Shown: piece after piece, positions 20,891 to 32,280 of the stretch
Layout: every line of letters starts with the position of its first letter
Position numbering within the stretch: the stretch's first letter is position 1
Source of the DNA: Haemonchus contortus
Lineage: Eukaryota; Nematoda; Chromadorea; Rhabditida; Trichostrongylidae
NCBI GenBank assembly: GCA_000469685.2
Contig: LS997566.1
Coordinates: 22,139,432-22,203,431 of the forward strand
Direction: 5' to 3'
DNA length: 64,000 nucleotides
The notes under the pieces: generated by a model
Database searches by the model: none
The model's input: only the letters and a program-made list of their open reading frames with translations
What the model was told of the DNA's origin: nothing
Program-made: the position numbers and the translations under genes

Positions 20891-22169
20891 TGCTACTTTA
20901 TAGAATTCGCTAAGTGTGTCTGTTGGTGTGTCGGTATGTTTGTGTGTGTGTGTCTGACCGGAAACTCCTAATTCCTGTTCCCGTGAACCTAGAACAATCA
21001 AACTAGGTAGGAGTACGGGGGCAGGAAGAGAGCACCTAAAGTTGGCGGCAAGACCGAACTCCGTTCACAGGGGGAGCGGCGTGCGCGTTAGAAATTTTGG
21101 GCCGCAAATTCATAACTCCTGTCCCCGTGGACCTAGAGCGTACAAATTTGGTAGGAGTAAGGGGGACAGGATTGGAACACCTGTGGTAAGTGGCAGGAAC
21201 GGACTTAGTTCATAAGGGGCGAAGCACGCACGATAAAAATTTTAGGTTGCAAACTCATTACTCCTGTCCCCGTGGACCTGGAGCGTTCAAACTTGGTAGG
21301 AGCACAGGCGACAGGACAGGAACACTTATGGTGGGTGGCAGGACCGGATTCCGTGCATAGGGGGCGGGGTTTTGTGCCTCAATAGCCAATTTGGCTCTAG
21401 GGCATTTGGCAGGAGTACAGGCAGCAGGATGGGAACATTTATCGTAGATGAGAGGACCGGTCCCCTCTCATAGAAGGCGAGGTTTGCGCCAAAATTTTCA
21501 GTTTGACTCTAGCGCGTTCAAACTTGGTAGGAGGCAGGCGGCAGCATGGGAACACTTATGGTGAGTAGTAGGGCCGGACTCCACCCCCAAGGGACGGGGT
21601 TTCCGCGAAATAAATGAGTGGAAATCCATAACTCCTGATCCCGTGGACTTGGAGAGCGAAGTCAATAGGAGGAGGGAGGATGGGAACACTGACAATAGAA
21701 GAGGCCTCAGAGAAGAAGATCCACTCACCAATTACCTCCTAGCGTCTTTGTTATTTACGTTCTAGCTTTGACTTCTTGATGTTTCATTCGACAAGAAGCG
21801 TAAGTTGTGTGATCCATGAGGAAATGAGAGTTTTGTTCATTTCTTTCTATTAAACTATGACCGTTACGCAGTAAGCTTTGTGACACAATGAAGAACCACG
21901 ATTCCTTTTCGTTTTGTGACATATCATTTGTGACTAAACTCATCAGACCGCTAAAGACTTGGGATTCCTAATTAATGAGAAATCCGTGGAGAAAATGTTC
22001 CATCGATAACGACATCTGTGATAGGCGTTATTGTCCATTTCTGGGTATCATTCAAGACATTGGTTGTCAATCAGTTAAGCCATCGATGTGACACAACTTC
22101 GAGATGAAGAGCAATGAATCGAGACCTCCAATCAATATATAATAATCCCTTGTTGGGCGGCCCGACTGG
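20891..22169 (+). mobile_element. Non-autonomous Helitron, copy 3, with the longest minisatellite
   Basis: It begins TGCTACTTTATAGAATTCGC (5' C changed) after A and ends GGGCGGCCCGACTGG before T, the same ending as copy 2. Between about 20950 and 21690 lie some five to six imperfect tandem units containing CCCGTGGACCTAGAGCG, GGTAGGAGTACAGG, GGGAACACTTATGGT and GGGGCGGGGTT. The GC boxes recur once per unit. Confidence 0.7.
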
Positions 22170-22864
22170 TATCAATGAAAAATCAATATGATCATTGATC
22201 AGGACAGCTATATCTATTTGCTACCCAAGTGCACACAATCCCAACGAGGGATTAACTCCAAAGATAGAGCAGTACCATTGAATCGACATGTGGATTGACG
22301 TTGATGAGCCAGTAAATTTTGCGACTCCCCCAATGTACAGGTTTTTAGACGGGTCTAACTTGGCAGCAGATTTGGGCTAATTATCAGTACTGGCCGTCGG
22401 GCAAAGGTTGACAGGTGTAAACAGATTGGCAAAGAGAGACACCTTACGCATTCATCTCCTCCGAACTCACTATTTATTCCTCATTGCAATACTAACCCTC
22501 TTTACTACACAATCAAGAGAGTCGCCTGTCTAGATACCATTTGTAGACATGAATTGCAACAGTGTCATGCTTATATGCTCATTGAAGCCCCCATTGAACT
22601 GTAAAATCCGTTGCCGGCGGAGTACCGTCGTCTCACCGTCTGAGATGGCTCCCTAACTTAGCCTACGGCCCTAAATGGTGCGGGTCACGCAGGACCACCA
22701 GAAAGCGTGGTCCCCACTCCTTCCTAGAAAACATCAAGGGGAGGACATAGGTTGTGTCGTAGATAAGGTACTAGTTACCAGTATTTTGCGTTTTCATTGT
22801 GGTAACGTCCGCACTTTCATATTTGGTAAATTCTTTGCTTTTCTTGACTCTGTCGTATCCTCGC
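22170..22864. other. Non-coding stretch before the small LTR element
   Basis: No recognisable feature. ACTCT at 22847-22851 is also present directly after the 3' LTR (24764-24768), but its position relative to the LTR start is uncertain, so it may not be a target duplication. Confidence 0.3.
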
Positions 22865-23159
22865 TGCCCGACCGCCACCAGGACGAGACCACCTGTTCAC
22901 GGACGTCATACGGGGCCACTATAAAACGAGCCAGATACCGGCAACTTGGCCTCTACACATCTCGAGCCTAGCTCTGTGTGGCTTGCCCATCGTATCGGCT
23001 CTGGCCGACTTGTCCTGGCCTCCCCTTCATCCAGTCATGTTATAATATAATATATATAAGTAATAAATTACGTATATACCCTCTGTTCTTTGTACCCACT
23101 TATGAACTCACGTCCCGCTACGCTATCAGTTATAGGTCTGATCACCCTATAATCTGATA
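22865..23159 (+). repeat. 5' LTR of the small LTR element
   Basis: It contains CACTATAAAACGAG (TATA box near 22921) and AGTAATAAATTACG (poly(A) signal near 23063), giving a plausible U3-R-U5 layout. It ends ...AATCTGATA immediately before the primer-binding site. Confidence 0.72.
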
Positions 23160-23178
23160 TGGAGGTCCCAGTGAGAAT
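23160..23178 (+). other. Primer-binding site, probably tRNA-Gln
   Basis: TGGAGGTCCCA is the complement of a tRNA ending ...TGGGACCT+CCA. A GGTCCCA acceptor stem is typical of eukaryotic tRNA-Gln. The following GTGAGAATC is compatible with a T-arm. The tRNA identity is from memory. Confidence 0.5.
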
Positions 23179-24466
23179 CTTTTGTGTGGGAATTTTTGCC
23201 TCTCTCCAGGGTGAAACGGGAATTTTTTTTTCTAAAATAAAGTATTCCCCTTCACTAAGGGTACCGAGGTTAGAAGGCTGTGTGCACCCCCTTCTACCCC
23301 CCTTACCCTACCACCCACATCCCTCTGTATTCACATGACTGTCCGACTGTATTTCACTACTTCGGCAATGGATGAACAATGGACGGCTCAGGACATGGAC
23401 AGTGGACTCTGCGATGTCAGATAAGTCGACTATTTTAAAGTATATACTTATGAAGAGGACGTCTCTCGAAACCGGTCCCTCGATACGTCACAATCTCTTC
23501 ATCACGGGTAACGGTACTGTAGTACGTTCCGCCTCTAAAAGTCTATGGGTAAGAAATACTGTGTGCATCCAGAGCACAGTCTTTTCTTGTGCAAAACGGT
23601 GTGCATCCAGAGCACCTTTTGCTTATTATTCCATTAGAACAAATAGTTCAACAAAGTCCTGGCGAAGAGCTCCCTTATATCACGGCCCACCCACATTTCA
23701 ACGTACAACCCATAGTTGGGTAACCTTAAGGTGTTGATAATGCTATTGATTATGAACGCCATTCTTTTAGCATTTTCTTTTCTTTTTTTTGTCCAGTTTC
23801 GAAAAAGCTTGGGGCATCCACCCACCCGGGTATTAAAACAAATAAAAAATAAACCAAAAAAAGGATGATAAGGATTGAGTATGTACTAATTTCCCCGAGG
23901 ACAGCTTCGAGATTAGCGTCTTGTTGCGGGTCCTAGTGCGTTCATTGGTCGTATTATTTCCGACGGAGCACGGTAGTGCAAGGTCAAGTGTCAATTCCTA
24001 GGTTATTTCAAGCTTTCTTAATTGATCATGTTAAATTAGAGTAAATTCGGCGTTATGGAGGAAGTACTCTAAAAAAAAACAATAAAATAAAAAAAATATA
24101 CACCTTACCCTCAGATCTTCTTTTGTATATATTATAGAATTTATTTTATGTTTCCTATAGAAGGCAGACAATGACCGCAAATCATTGTTCTGCATACCAC
24201 GACCCTATGTTGATACTTCTGGTCTAGGAACTAGTCCAGAAGGTAGGGAGACTGTACAAATTCTAGCTAATGATAATTCTTTTTCTTTCACATATTTACG
24301 CCGATATAAATTATCATATAAGGACTCGTTCGCCATTATGACGTCAAAATTAAAGAGCCCCTCTGCCACCCTTCCATCCCTCCAGGAACTGGCATGACAG
24401 GCTGCTCGAAATGCGCATATAATACGAGAAGTAGCTAATCTCGTTTCCCATTATTATAGGATACGG

Positions 24467-24763
24467 TGGACGGACCCGCCACCAGGGCGAGACCACCTGT
24501 TCACGGACGTCATACGGGGCCACTATAAAACGAGCCAGATACCGGCAACTTGGCCTCTACACATCTCGAGCCTAGCTCTGTGTGGCTTGCCCATCGTATC
24601 GGCTCTGGCCGACTTGTCCTGGCCTCCCCTTCATCCAGTCATGTTATAATATAATATATATAAGTAATAAATTACGTATATACCCTCTGTTCTTTGTACC
24701 CACTTATGAACTCACGTCCCGCTACGCTATCAGTTATAGGTCTGATCACCTTATAATCTGATA
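24467..24763 (+). repeat. 3' LTR of the small LTR element
   Basis: Near-identical to 22865-23159: one change in the CCACCAGG(A/G)CGAG block and one in ATCACC(C/T)TATAATC. The first bases (TGGACGGACC versus TGCCCGACC) differ more, which leaves the exact LTR start uncertain. Confidence 0.72.
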
Positions 24764-25695
24764 ACTCTCCCTTAATACGGAGTCCTAAACAACCACTGAA
24801 GCACCCGACAATACTCAAGGTGGTAGTCTGCAATCGCCTACTAACGGCATTACCGTAACTTTACGCTCACTCTATTTTTCCGTGGGAAACGGAACATTCG
24901 CCCGCTTAGGGAAGCACGCGGCAAATTGCGCGGCAAAATTCGGTTCGATTTGGACGAATGTGGCGTTTATCTTTGAAGCGCAGTTTTGAAGTTGGCAAGA
25001 TCCTAGACTGCAATATCACTAGATGCGCTCCTACTTTCCCTTCCCCCTCTCTTTGGCTTTTCTTTTCCTTTATAATTATCTACTGAATTGGGAAAAGGTC
25101 AAAACTGTGAAGAGGAATAGAAGGGGAAGAAGGAGAGCTTGTGGCGGAACTTCATTTTTCAGCTACATGGTACAGTGGAATAATTTTATGATGCAATTGT
25201 ATAGAGATACGGCGAGACGACAATAGGAGCACCCGGGCGACCGCCAACTCGTAACCTCCTCTAATCAGACTGTTGCTAGCCTCAGCTTCGGCCACCACTC
25301 ATCTGGGTGGTCGGACACAAAGATATGTCTTTAACAATGGTCGCGGGGTCGCGGTAATGCGCGAGAGCTGTAAGGGAATCCGTAATCTCAAGATCAACTG
25401 ATCGTACTGCTCTGCTCTGTTTCATACCACAACCTATAACGCCAACGAGGTGTTTTGCGATTCCCGAGTGAAGCTAATGAGGTTGTCTCGCGTGAAGAGG
25501 GGGATTGAAGAAGCGCAGTGCTGTGGACGAGACGCACTACAATGTCCTGCCTACCATCATAATGGGAAAAATAGAAACCTATAAAAGACAAGTAAAAAAT
25601 GATCAACTATGCACGTTTTAGAAAGACTATGTTTAATAAGATGAACGCATTGCAAAGTTTTTCTTACTTCGAACGTTTCGAACGTTTAATAAGTA
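24764..25695. other. Non-coding stretch between LTR element and mariner
   Basis: No recognisable family. The ORF at 25023-25226 is basic (KRNRRGRRR) but has no exon context. Confidence 0.3.
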
Positions 25696-26952
25696 TTAGG
25701 GTGTCTCAAAAGTTCTGAGAAAATTTTGGTCATGAATTTCGCAACCATGTTGCGCAAGAAAGAGCAGAGCTACGGATAGAAGGTCAGTAAAAGGTCACGC
25801 TTGGTAGATCATCATAACAAGAGAACTGTATTGCACCCCATCTTTGGAAGTGAGTTATCATCATTTGATTCATGTCCGACCGACACGACTATGGGAGCCT
25901 TCTGCTTCATCATTACGAAACTGATCACTTCGACACTCAGGCTTGGAAGTAGGTATGGTGACTGAATGGCAGCAGTGACTTTGTGTTGTCACCTACCACA
26001 AATGGCACGATCGCTTCTTACAGAAGAGATTTGCTTCCACGAAGTTTGTCTAAGCGAACGTCCACTGTCCTCAAATACCGACACTGTTCTGGCCTCCCGT
26101 CAGAGCGATCCTCCTCAAAGTCACAGGATATGGAATAGACGGTGCCTACTCCCTACTCCAACATTCATGACGTTCGACGCAAAAGTTGCCTCTAAAGCGG
26201 ACTCTTTACATGTATCGCCCATTCCCTGGCTGAGCAGCAGCTTGAGTGCGAGTCAGTGTGCACCAGAGGCTCCTCGACTATAAGCAAACGAGGACATCAA
26301 GCGACTCAATTATTGCTCAGAATAAAAATTGGGTACCATATGAAAATCCACACAGGAAATCTCAATAGCTACCAGTGGACGTAGGGCCACAGGTCGCTAC
26401 AAAGCGAGGAGACATGCCAAGAAGGGCATGAGCTCATTCTTCCTCTGCTCAACCGGGTGTTTTACTACGAGATCCTACCGGAGTGTACTGCAGTAAAGGC
26501 AGGAGTATTCTGTTACCGGCTGACTGAAGTGGTGCTCCGAGCTCAGATTACTCACCGGTTACAAGGAAATTTTCGATTGTGATGAGTAACGCTCGACCAC
26601 CCTGGGCGAGAAAGTCGATGGATGAGCTGGAAAGACCTGACATTACCTGACTACCGCACCCCCCACAAATTCACCTGACCTCATCCCATATGACTGCCAT
26701 ACTTTCAGGAGCCCACATACCTGCTCTACAGGAAAAAATTTCACTAACTGTCGAGAGGTCAAGTGGGTGGTAGATGAATGAATTGCGTCATGCTTCTCTT
26801 CAAACTGTGGCGTCAATGCCCTGTCCGGTTGATTGAGAGACATTGTGGCTAAGAAGGGCCTCTATTCTGATCACTGATCTAAGTTTGCTGCTGTAGTTAT
26901 TTTGGGTTGAAAAAAGCGGCTGAATTTTCTCAAAACTTTTGAGACGCCCTAA
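25696..26952 (+). mobile_element. Mariner-like DNA transposon, decayed
   Basis: Inverted ends TTAGGGTGTCTCAAAAGTTC and its complement at 26923-26952 (about 30 bp with a few mismatches), flanked by TA. The plus strand carries transposase remains: SNARPPWARK near 26590, comparable to the family HDNARPH block; PHSPDLIPYDCHTF-like text near 26670-26710, comparable to SPDLAPSDYHLF; and a C-terminal AKKGLYSDH near 26850. Several frameshifts and stops are present. Confidence 0.8.
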
Positions 26953-26984
26953 TAAATTTTTGACCTACAACGTAAATCCTTAAT

Positions 26985-27255
26985 GTTCAGGGCTTCGTTG
27001 CCATAGTAAAGAGATTTACATTAATTCATGGTAGAACCACCGACAAGTGCAAATCTCGCTTGGTCTTTCTCAACGATACGGCACGGCCACATCGAAATCG
27101 CGACGAACCTGCTGCGCAGTGTGCCGCGGCCTGCGCGCGCGAAGAAATCTGATGAGGTCGCGCGTGAATCGCACGCTCTATGGTTTGGGTGTTATTCGTT
27201 TTCAGAGCAAGCTGTGTCGCATGACTAGTGGCATGCATGGTCATCTGTGATCGTC
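26985..27255 (+). mobile_element. RTE 5'-leader fragment
   Basis: GGCTTCGTTGCCATAGTAAA, GAGATTT, TGCGCAGTGTGYCGC and GTCGCGCGTGAATC blocks are shared in the same order with 48430-48670, where they run into the leader module found just upstream of the RTE ORF at 11380. The link to RTE is inferred from that contiguity. Confidence 0.5.
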
Positions 27256-29404
27256 ACCGTTCTTTTCAATAAACTTTCAATTCGTTAGAGTTTGTTGTTT
27301 ACCTACATAACGTTGTTATCTCATGGAGCAGTTGAACGTGGTTATTTATTTATCACAATCATATTCGTTCTTAATATTCTTCTTATCGCTACAGTCTGGA
27401 GCTAACCCTTACTTAGCGAATGTACGTTTGTTTGGTCGATACCTTTGTGCTTAATAGCTCAGGCAAAACAGTATTTATTCTACGTATTGGAAATTTCATT
27501 ACTATAATCACAACTGCAAGTCTTTAGATAGCGAGAAGGAATTCTTGAAAACAGAACTATGTTTCACAGCGTATGCTCCAAATTCTATTCGGCCTATCTT
27601 TCATAAAAACTTTGAAAATGCGAGAAAGGTCATCCTGTTAACTACTTTTTTTCTTGTTTTTTTTTTACCAATCTATCGAAATATAATGGATTTTTTATTC
27701 ATAAATTGAACATTAGTTTAATTAGATCGGAATGGCGGGAACGCAAAGTGATCAAATTTGAAACTAAACATGCAAACTTTCATTTTAGACGAGCCTTAGA
27801 GAAAAGATGAAAACGAGTAAATATAGAAAGATCCAGTCGAAAAACAGATGAACGACTGTTCACAAAAAATGCTATGATAGGAATTTGGGAATTTTTATGA
27901 TAGGAATAAACTATACCAGATGTCGTGCTCATTAGCATTACCTAAGTTAGGCTTCGAAACGAATAAAAGTGTGCATAAGGTTACGGTAGTGGCCGTTGGT
28001 ACGCGGTTGCAGCCTGGAACCGTGAGTAGAAATAAATCACACCCCAAGCCGGTTGTGGAGCCCTTATTACGCACTATTGGGGTTGTTCTTAGACCTGGAA
28101 GCGTATCATGAACTATGTCTAGGAATATGGGGGGGGGGGAGGGGGGAAGATTTTACACTAATTTTTTTGTGGACTGTACTTTAAAGCAAAGGCAACGGTG
28201 CTCGTCAATTCAGGTCACCCTTGCTTTGACGACTGTTTAGCATGAGGGAATATTGAAAGGAGTATTAAAAGTAAAAGGGCAAGAAGAAAAAAACAAAGCA
28301 TTTTCGTTACAAGACTTTTAGAGAAACTGAATTTCGACTTCTGGAAAGATTAAATTTCAGCTACTTTTGTTACGGACACCTTTGTGGGCATTGAGAAGGT
28401 CACCCTTATTTTATTAGACCTCGACCTATTTCATTGACAAAAGACGAAGATAACGTACATGCGTACACGAGCCCAAAAACCTCGCTCAAACCAATTTGTC
28501 GCTCAATCAGTCGCGTTATTAGTGACGATAAAGCAAAAAACAAAAACTGTGGATCCGCTGAAAAACTCAATGAAATGAAGTACAGCAAAGAAACTTGCAA
28601 AATGAAGTGATCGAATAATATGAAACTTGTCATAACTCCGAAGGAAGCATTTATATCCACAGGAAGCAGTCATGGTAACACGACAAGAGTCACACCTCCC
28701 CCCCCCCCCCCCCACCACCTTAATCCTAGTGCGCAACACGACCGCCTTTTTATTAGAGACGAAACTCATAATTATTCATTGCCGATAAAATTCTGAAAAA
28801 TGTGAAATTTGTGATGGAAAGTAGCTAGCCGTTCAGAGACATTGTTTCGAGTGAACTTAAAAAAACTTTATAATTTACGGCCGCAGATGGTCTTAGATTG
28901 TTTCAAGTAAATTAGATTTGCATTAATGTAGCAGGTTGACCAAACGGTAAAAGAGGAGTCACATGATTCCACATGAGCGAGAATTTACTTCGGGAACCGG
29001 TTTTTACAGTGATAGTGCGGTGAAGTAAAATGCAGAGGGTGCATTATATCACAGTTGAAATTCTTATCTAAAACATATCCTTATTTGAACACATAAATCC
29101 TGCACTCGTCATATATACATCGCATTGAAAGAGACCGTGGTTTGTCCGTAAAGTGTGTAAGCAAGCGCTTTCATAGTGAAGCGTTGAGCGCCCCGGCACT
29201 CGTTGGCCGTGTTGGCGACAATTCCGCCACTGACGGTCTTTCCGTTGAAGTATGTTTTATGAGGAAGAGCTGCGTACAGTTTTTTCATAATGATATACTT
29301 CCCATAGTAATTCGAAGAAAAATAGCAATCCATATACAAGAAGAAAGAATCACAACTAATAGAAACCCGGTCGAGATGTTCTCCAGCAATGACCCCTGCA
29401 GTAT
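27256..29404. other. Non-coding stretch with long G and C runs
   Basis: No exon or transposon ends recognised. It includes G11-A-G6 at 28129-28146 and a C16 run at 28698-28713, about 550 bp apart and inverted relative to each other. Confidence 0.4.
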
Positions 29405-29696
29405 GGGTGCGCTTCCTTGCGCGCGTCCGTCGAAACTAGGTCACGCCGCGGCCGTCGCATGCGGTGGGTCAGTCCGCGATACTTGACAGACGTCGCAGTT
29501 GTCAGGAGAGCATATGATTTGCGCTTGGTCCGCGGCATTCAGCTCAAACAGAAAATAACACGAACAAATGCAAATCATTCGCTCCTCTGACATTTGGTGG
29601 TACTCTAATATTATCTCGAGACCTCAGTGGGCTGTATCGCGCGCGAAGTGGGCGGGTGACCTAATTTCAACGGACGCGCGGAACGAACGTTTTCCC
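29405..29696. mobile_element. hAT-like MITE, copy 1 (8-bp target duplication)
   Basis: The ends are inverted: GGGTGCGCTTCCTTGCGCGC at the left and a complement of GGGAAAACGTTCGTTCCGCG at the right. Both continue into CGTCCGTYGAAAYTAGGTCA on their own strand. TGCAGTAT occurs directly on both sides (29397-29404 and 29697-29704), an 8-bp target duplication as for hAT elements. A diverged inverted copy with its own 8-bp duplication is at 34620-34902. Confidence 0.76.
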
Positions 29697-29762
29697 TGCA
29701 GTATTGATCGAAGACCTGCGTTGTCAACAGAGTTCGCACTCAACGTTCAATACTACTTTGAA

Positions 29763-29972
29763 GGGGTGCTTTCACAGTTAACGGTGTGTCGTTTCAACCG
29801 ACCGACCAATTGGCGGCGCTACTGGCCACGTGTTGACAACGCTGGACACCGGTAGATATTGCCCACGTGGCCCTGAACACGATCTGTCCTGCGTTGTCAA
29901 CACGTGGCCAGTAACGCCGTAGGTAGATCGGTCGCTTTACACAATCCACGTCGTTGAACTCTGAAGTACCCC
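29763..29972. repeat. Short palindromic element
   Basis: GGGGTGCTTTCACAGTT at the left matches the complement of AACTCTGAAGTACCCC at the right. Inside, CTACTGGCCACGTGTTGACA (near 29819) is the complement of TGTCAACACGTGGCCAGTAA (near 29896). No clear target duplication. It contains two CACGTG E-boxes. Confidence 0.65.
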
Positions 29973-30064
29973 AAAAATGTCAGCATTTGTGTCGCATCAC
30001 GACCGCGCGTTCGAGCCACCCACAGGTGGATCAACCGTGCCCATGCCGAATACTCGCCTAGGGT

Positions 30065-30350
30065 GCAAGTCGTTTGGCGCGGTCATTCACATTGCGTCGC
30101 CAATTCGATGCGGCTTGCAAGCCGGGCAACTCGTGCAGGTGATCAGGCATCCCCACTGCCTATCCAGCTGATAGAAGCCCCATCGACATCGCCGCTACTG
30201 TTAGACGCCGACTTGCGGAACTACCAGATTCTGTCTATTTGCATTGACTAGCATGATTAGGAGCTTGAATCACTTGGACGAGTTGTCCAGCTCGCAAGCC
30301 GGGTCGAATGGGCGGCGCGATGGGGGTACCGCACCAAATGACCGCCTCCC
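30065..30350. repeat. Inverted-repeat element
   Basis: The arms at about 30070-30152 and 30268-30348 are complementary. Examples: GGCTTGCAAGCCGGGCAACT at 30112 against the complement of GAGTTGTCCAGCTCGCAAGC at 30279, and GGCGCGGTCATTCACATTGC against GCACCAAATGACCGCC. Probably another foldback MITE; ends and target duplication not resolved. Confidence 0.6.
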
Positions 30351-32280
30351 CTCTCATTTTGGAGCGCTCACTCGTCGACAGTGGACATGTGAACGAGCAT
30401 AGCCGAGTCGAACATACGTCATAGAAGGAGACTTTTATCATACTGTGAGGAATTCATATTGTGAACCGACAAAAGAAGAGAAAAAGGAATGTAAAATGAG
30501 GGCTGAGTGTGTTGTTAGTCGACAAGCGATTTACTGATTGATCAATTCGAATAGGCCTTATCTTTGCTGCAACATCAAAAAACAAATGCAGAGAATCTTT
30601 ACATTAGTGGAGCATCTTTTTAATATTGCAGGAAATTAGAGCGATTTCGCTGTTGGCTGCTCCTCTAAATGAGTGAACCTTGAGTTTATTGACATCATTC
30701 GAAGACGTGGCTGTAAGTAAAGAATAAATTCAAAACCGAGCAGTAGTATTATAGTGCATACTTAATGAAGTAAGCATTAAGGGATAGTCAGCTTTTCCGC
30801 CTGCGCTCTATCTTCTCGGAAGGGGCACCTCTTGGAAAAGACGCAGAGAAAACGACAAAAAAAAAACGCTGTCACTCCTCCCTGTACGAGTTTTCGTTGG
30901 GAGCATACCCAGTGCTGGTTTGATGGTTTGATCTTTCATGTTTGATGCCTTTTCATGTTTCCACTTTTGCGCATTTTCGTTGTGAATGTGTTGTGTATAC
31001 ATGATGAATGGGATATCGATAGAGTCAAGGCTTATTTAACGAAACATGCTAATGTCGAGTATTGCGCTTTGTTATTGCATTCTATGTGAAGCAGAAGATA
31101 ATCTTTAGCTGTAAGGGGTTTGTATGGATAGTTTATTTTTCTCATGAGTAGAATTTTTCCATTCCGTTTTGATGGTAGTTGATCTCAGGTTTATATGGAG
31201 CATTTCATGAGCAAGACGCAGAACTGGAATTTTATACTGTCTGCTGAAAATTCTTCACCAGTCCTGAGTTCTCCCGTGGTTTTAAAAGCTCTCATAGGAC
31301 ATTGCACGAGCGCACTACTAGCTTGAATGCGCATCGATAATACCGAGATTTCATGATAGCGAAAGAAACAAAGTTCGTTGAGTTTCAGCGGCGGAGAGTC
31401 CAACTAGTTATTTCGGCCATTACACAGTTATAAACAAAGGATAAGTTAGCCGGGCATGTTATGCGTGTACGTGTGGGTTGTGTCATTACATAAAAACCCT
31501 ATGAAAGCTTCTAGAGAACACTGAGAGAAATTCAACACTTTCAGAAGACAGGGCAGATACTTTTAGCACAACCTAATAACTTATGATGCCCTCTTTATCC
31601 CGTTTAAGCACCCTTCCGAACCTAAAACAGATTAAGGGATGTGCGCGCGATCCGATTGACTAAAATTACCCAACCATCTCACAGTGAAAGGGTTAATATA
31701 GTAACCAGCATTCACTGTCCTAGGAATCGGTTGCAGTAACACTTCTAAAGCGTTCTGTTGAAAATTGTTGCTTCCTCCTCACATTAGTATGTGCTGCTGC
31801 AAGTGAAGAACTTCTGCAATACATTTCCAGGGCTTCGTTGAAAAAGGTAATTGACAAACTGCACAGTTATCCGTGGTATAGTTACTCTTCTTTGTTATAA
31901 CTGAGATTTCAAGTTTTGTAGTTCTGTTTTATTTGTTCCGCCGAGAACATGGGTTGTTCTGTGATATGTTCATTGGAGGATTTTCTCTGTGTTATTTACT
32001 TCTACTCAGCAGTCCGCAGTTAGAGCATCCATCACGCTAACCAGACTCTTCAGGCGCTTATAAAGCTAACGCGATTGGTTATGGGTACATTCACTCAATT
32101 ATGGATGGACGCGGCAAATGTGTTTTAAAAGTTATTGAAGTCCAACTTCACCAGCAATGCATTTCACAAGAAAACCTCTATGTGCAACTAATTAACAGCG
32201 GGCGAAGTGAATTGAGAGATTACTCTACATTATATATTTCTGAATTTTGGCGCCCATAATTTTGGGACATCCTGGATATC
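30351..32280. other. Intergenic stretch without recognised genes
   Basis: Only short, unremarkable ORFs. No repeat ends recognised. Confidence 0.35.

Larger units (their letters stand above)
22865..24763 (+). mobile_element. Small non-autonomous LTR retrotransposon (no pol)
   Basis: Two direct repeats of about 295 bp (22865-23159 and 24467-24763) flank 1.3 kb. By eye they differ at only about two bases over 285 bp, apart from the first ~12 bases, which do not align well. Directly after the first repeat comes TGGAGGTCCCAGTGAGAAT (23160-23178), a primer-binding-site-like sequence. Each LTR has a TATAAAA box and an AATAAA. The internal part has no protease, reverse transcriptase or integrase. 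It must be mobilised in trans, and the near identity of the LTRs implies a young insertion. Confidence 0.78.
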
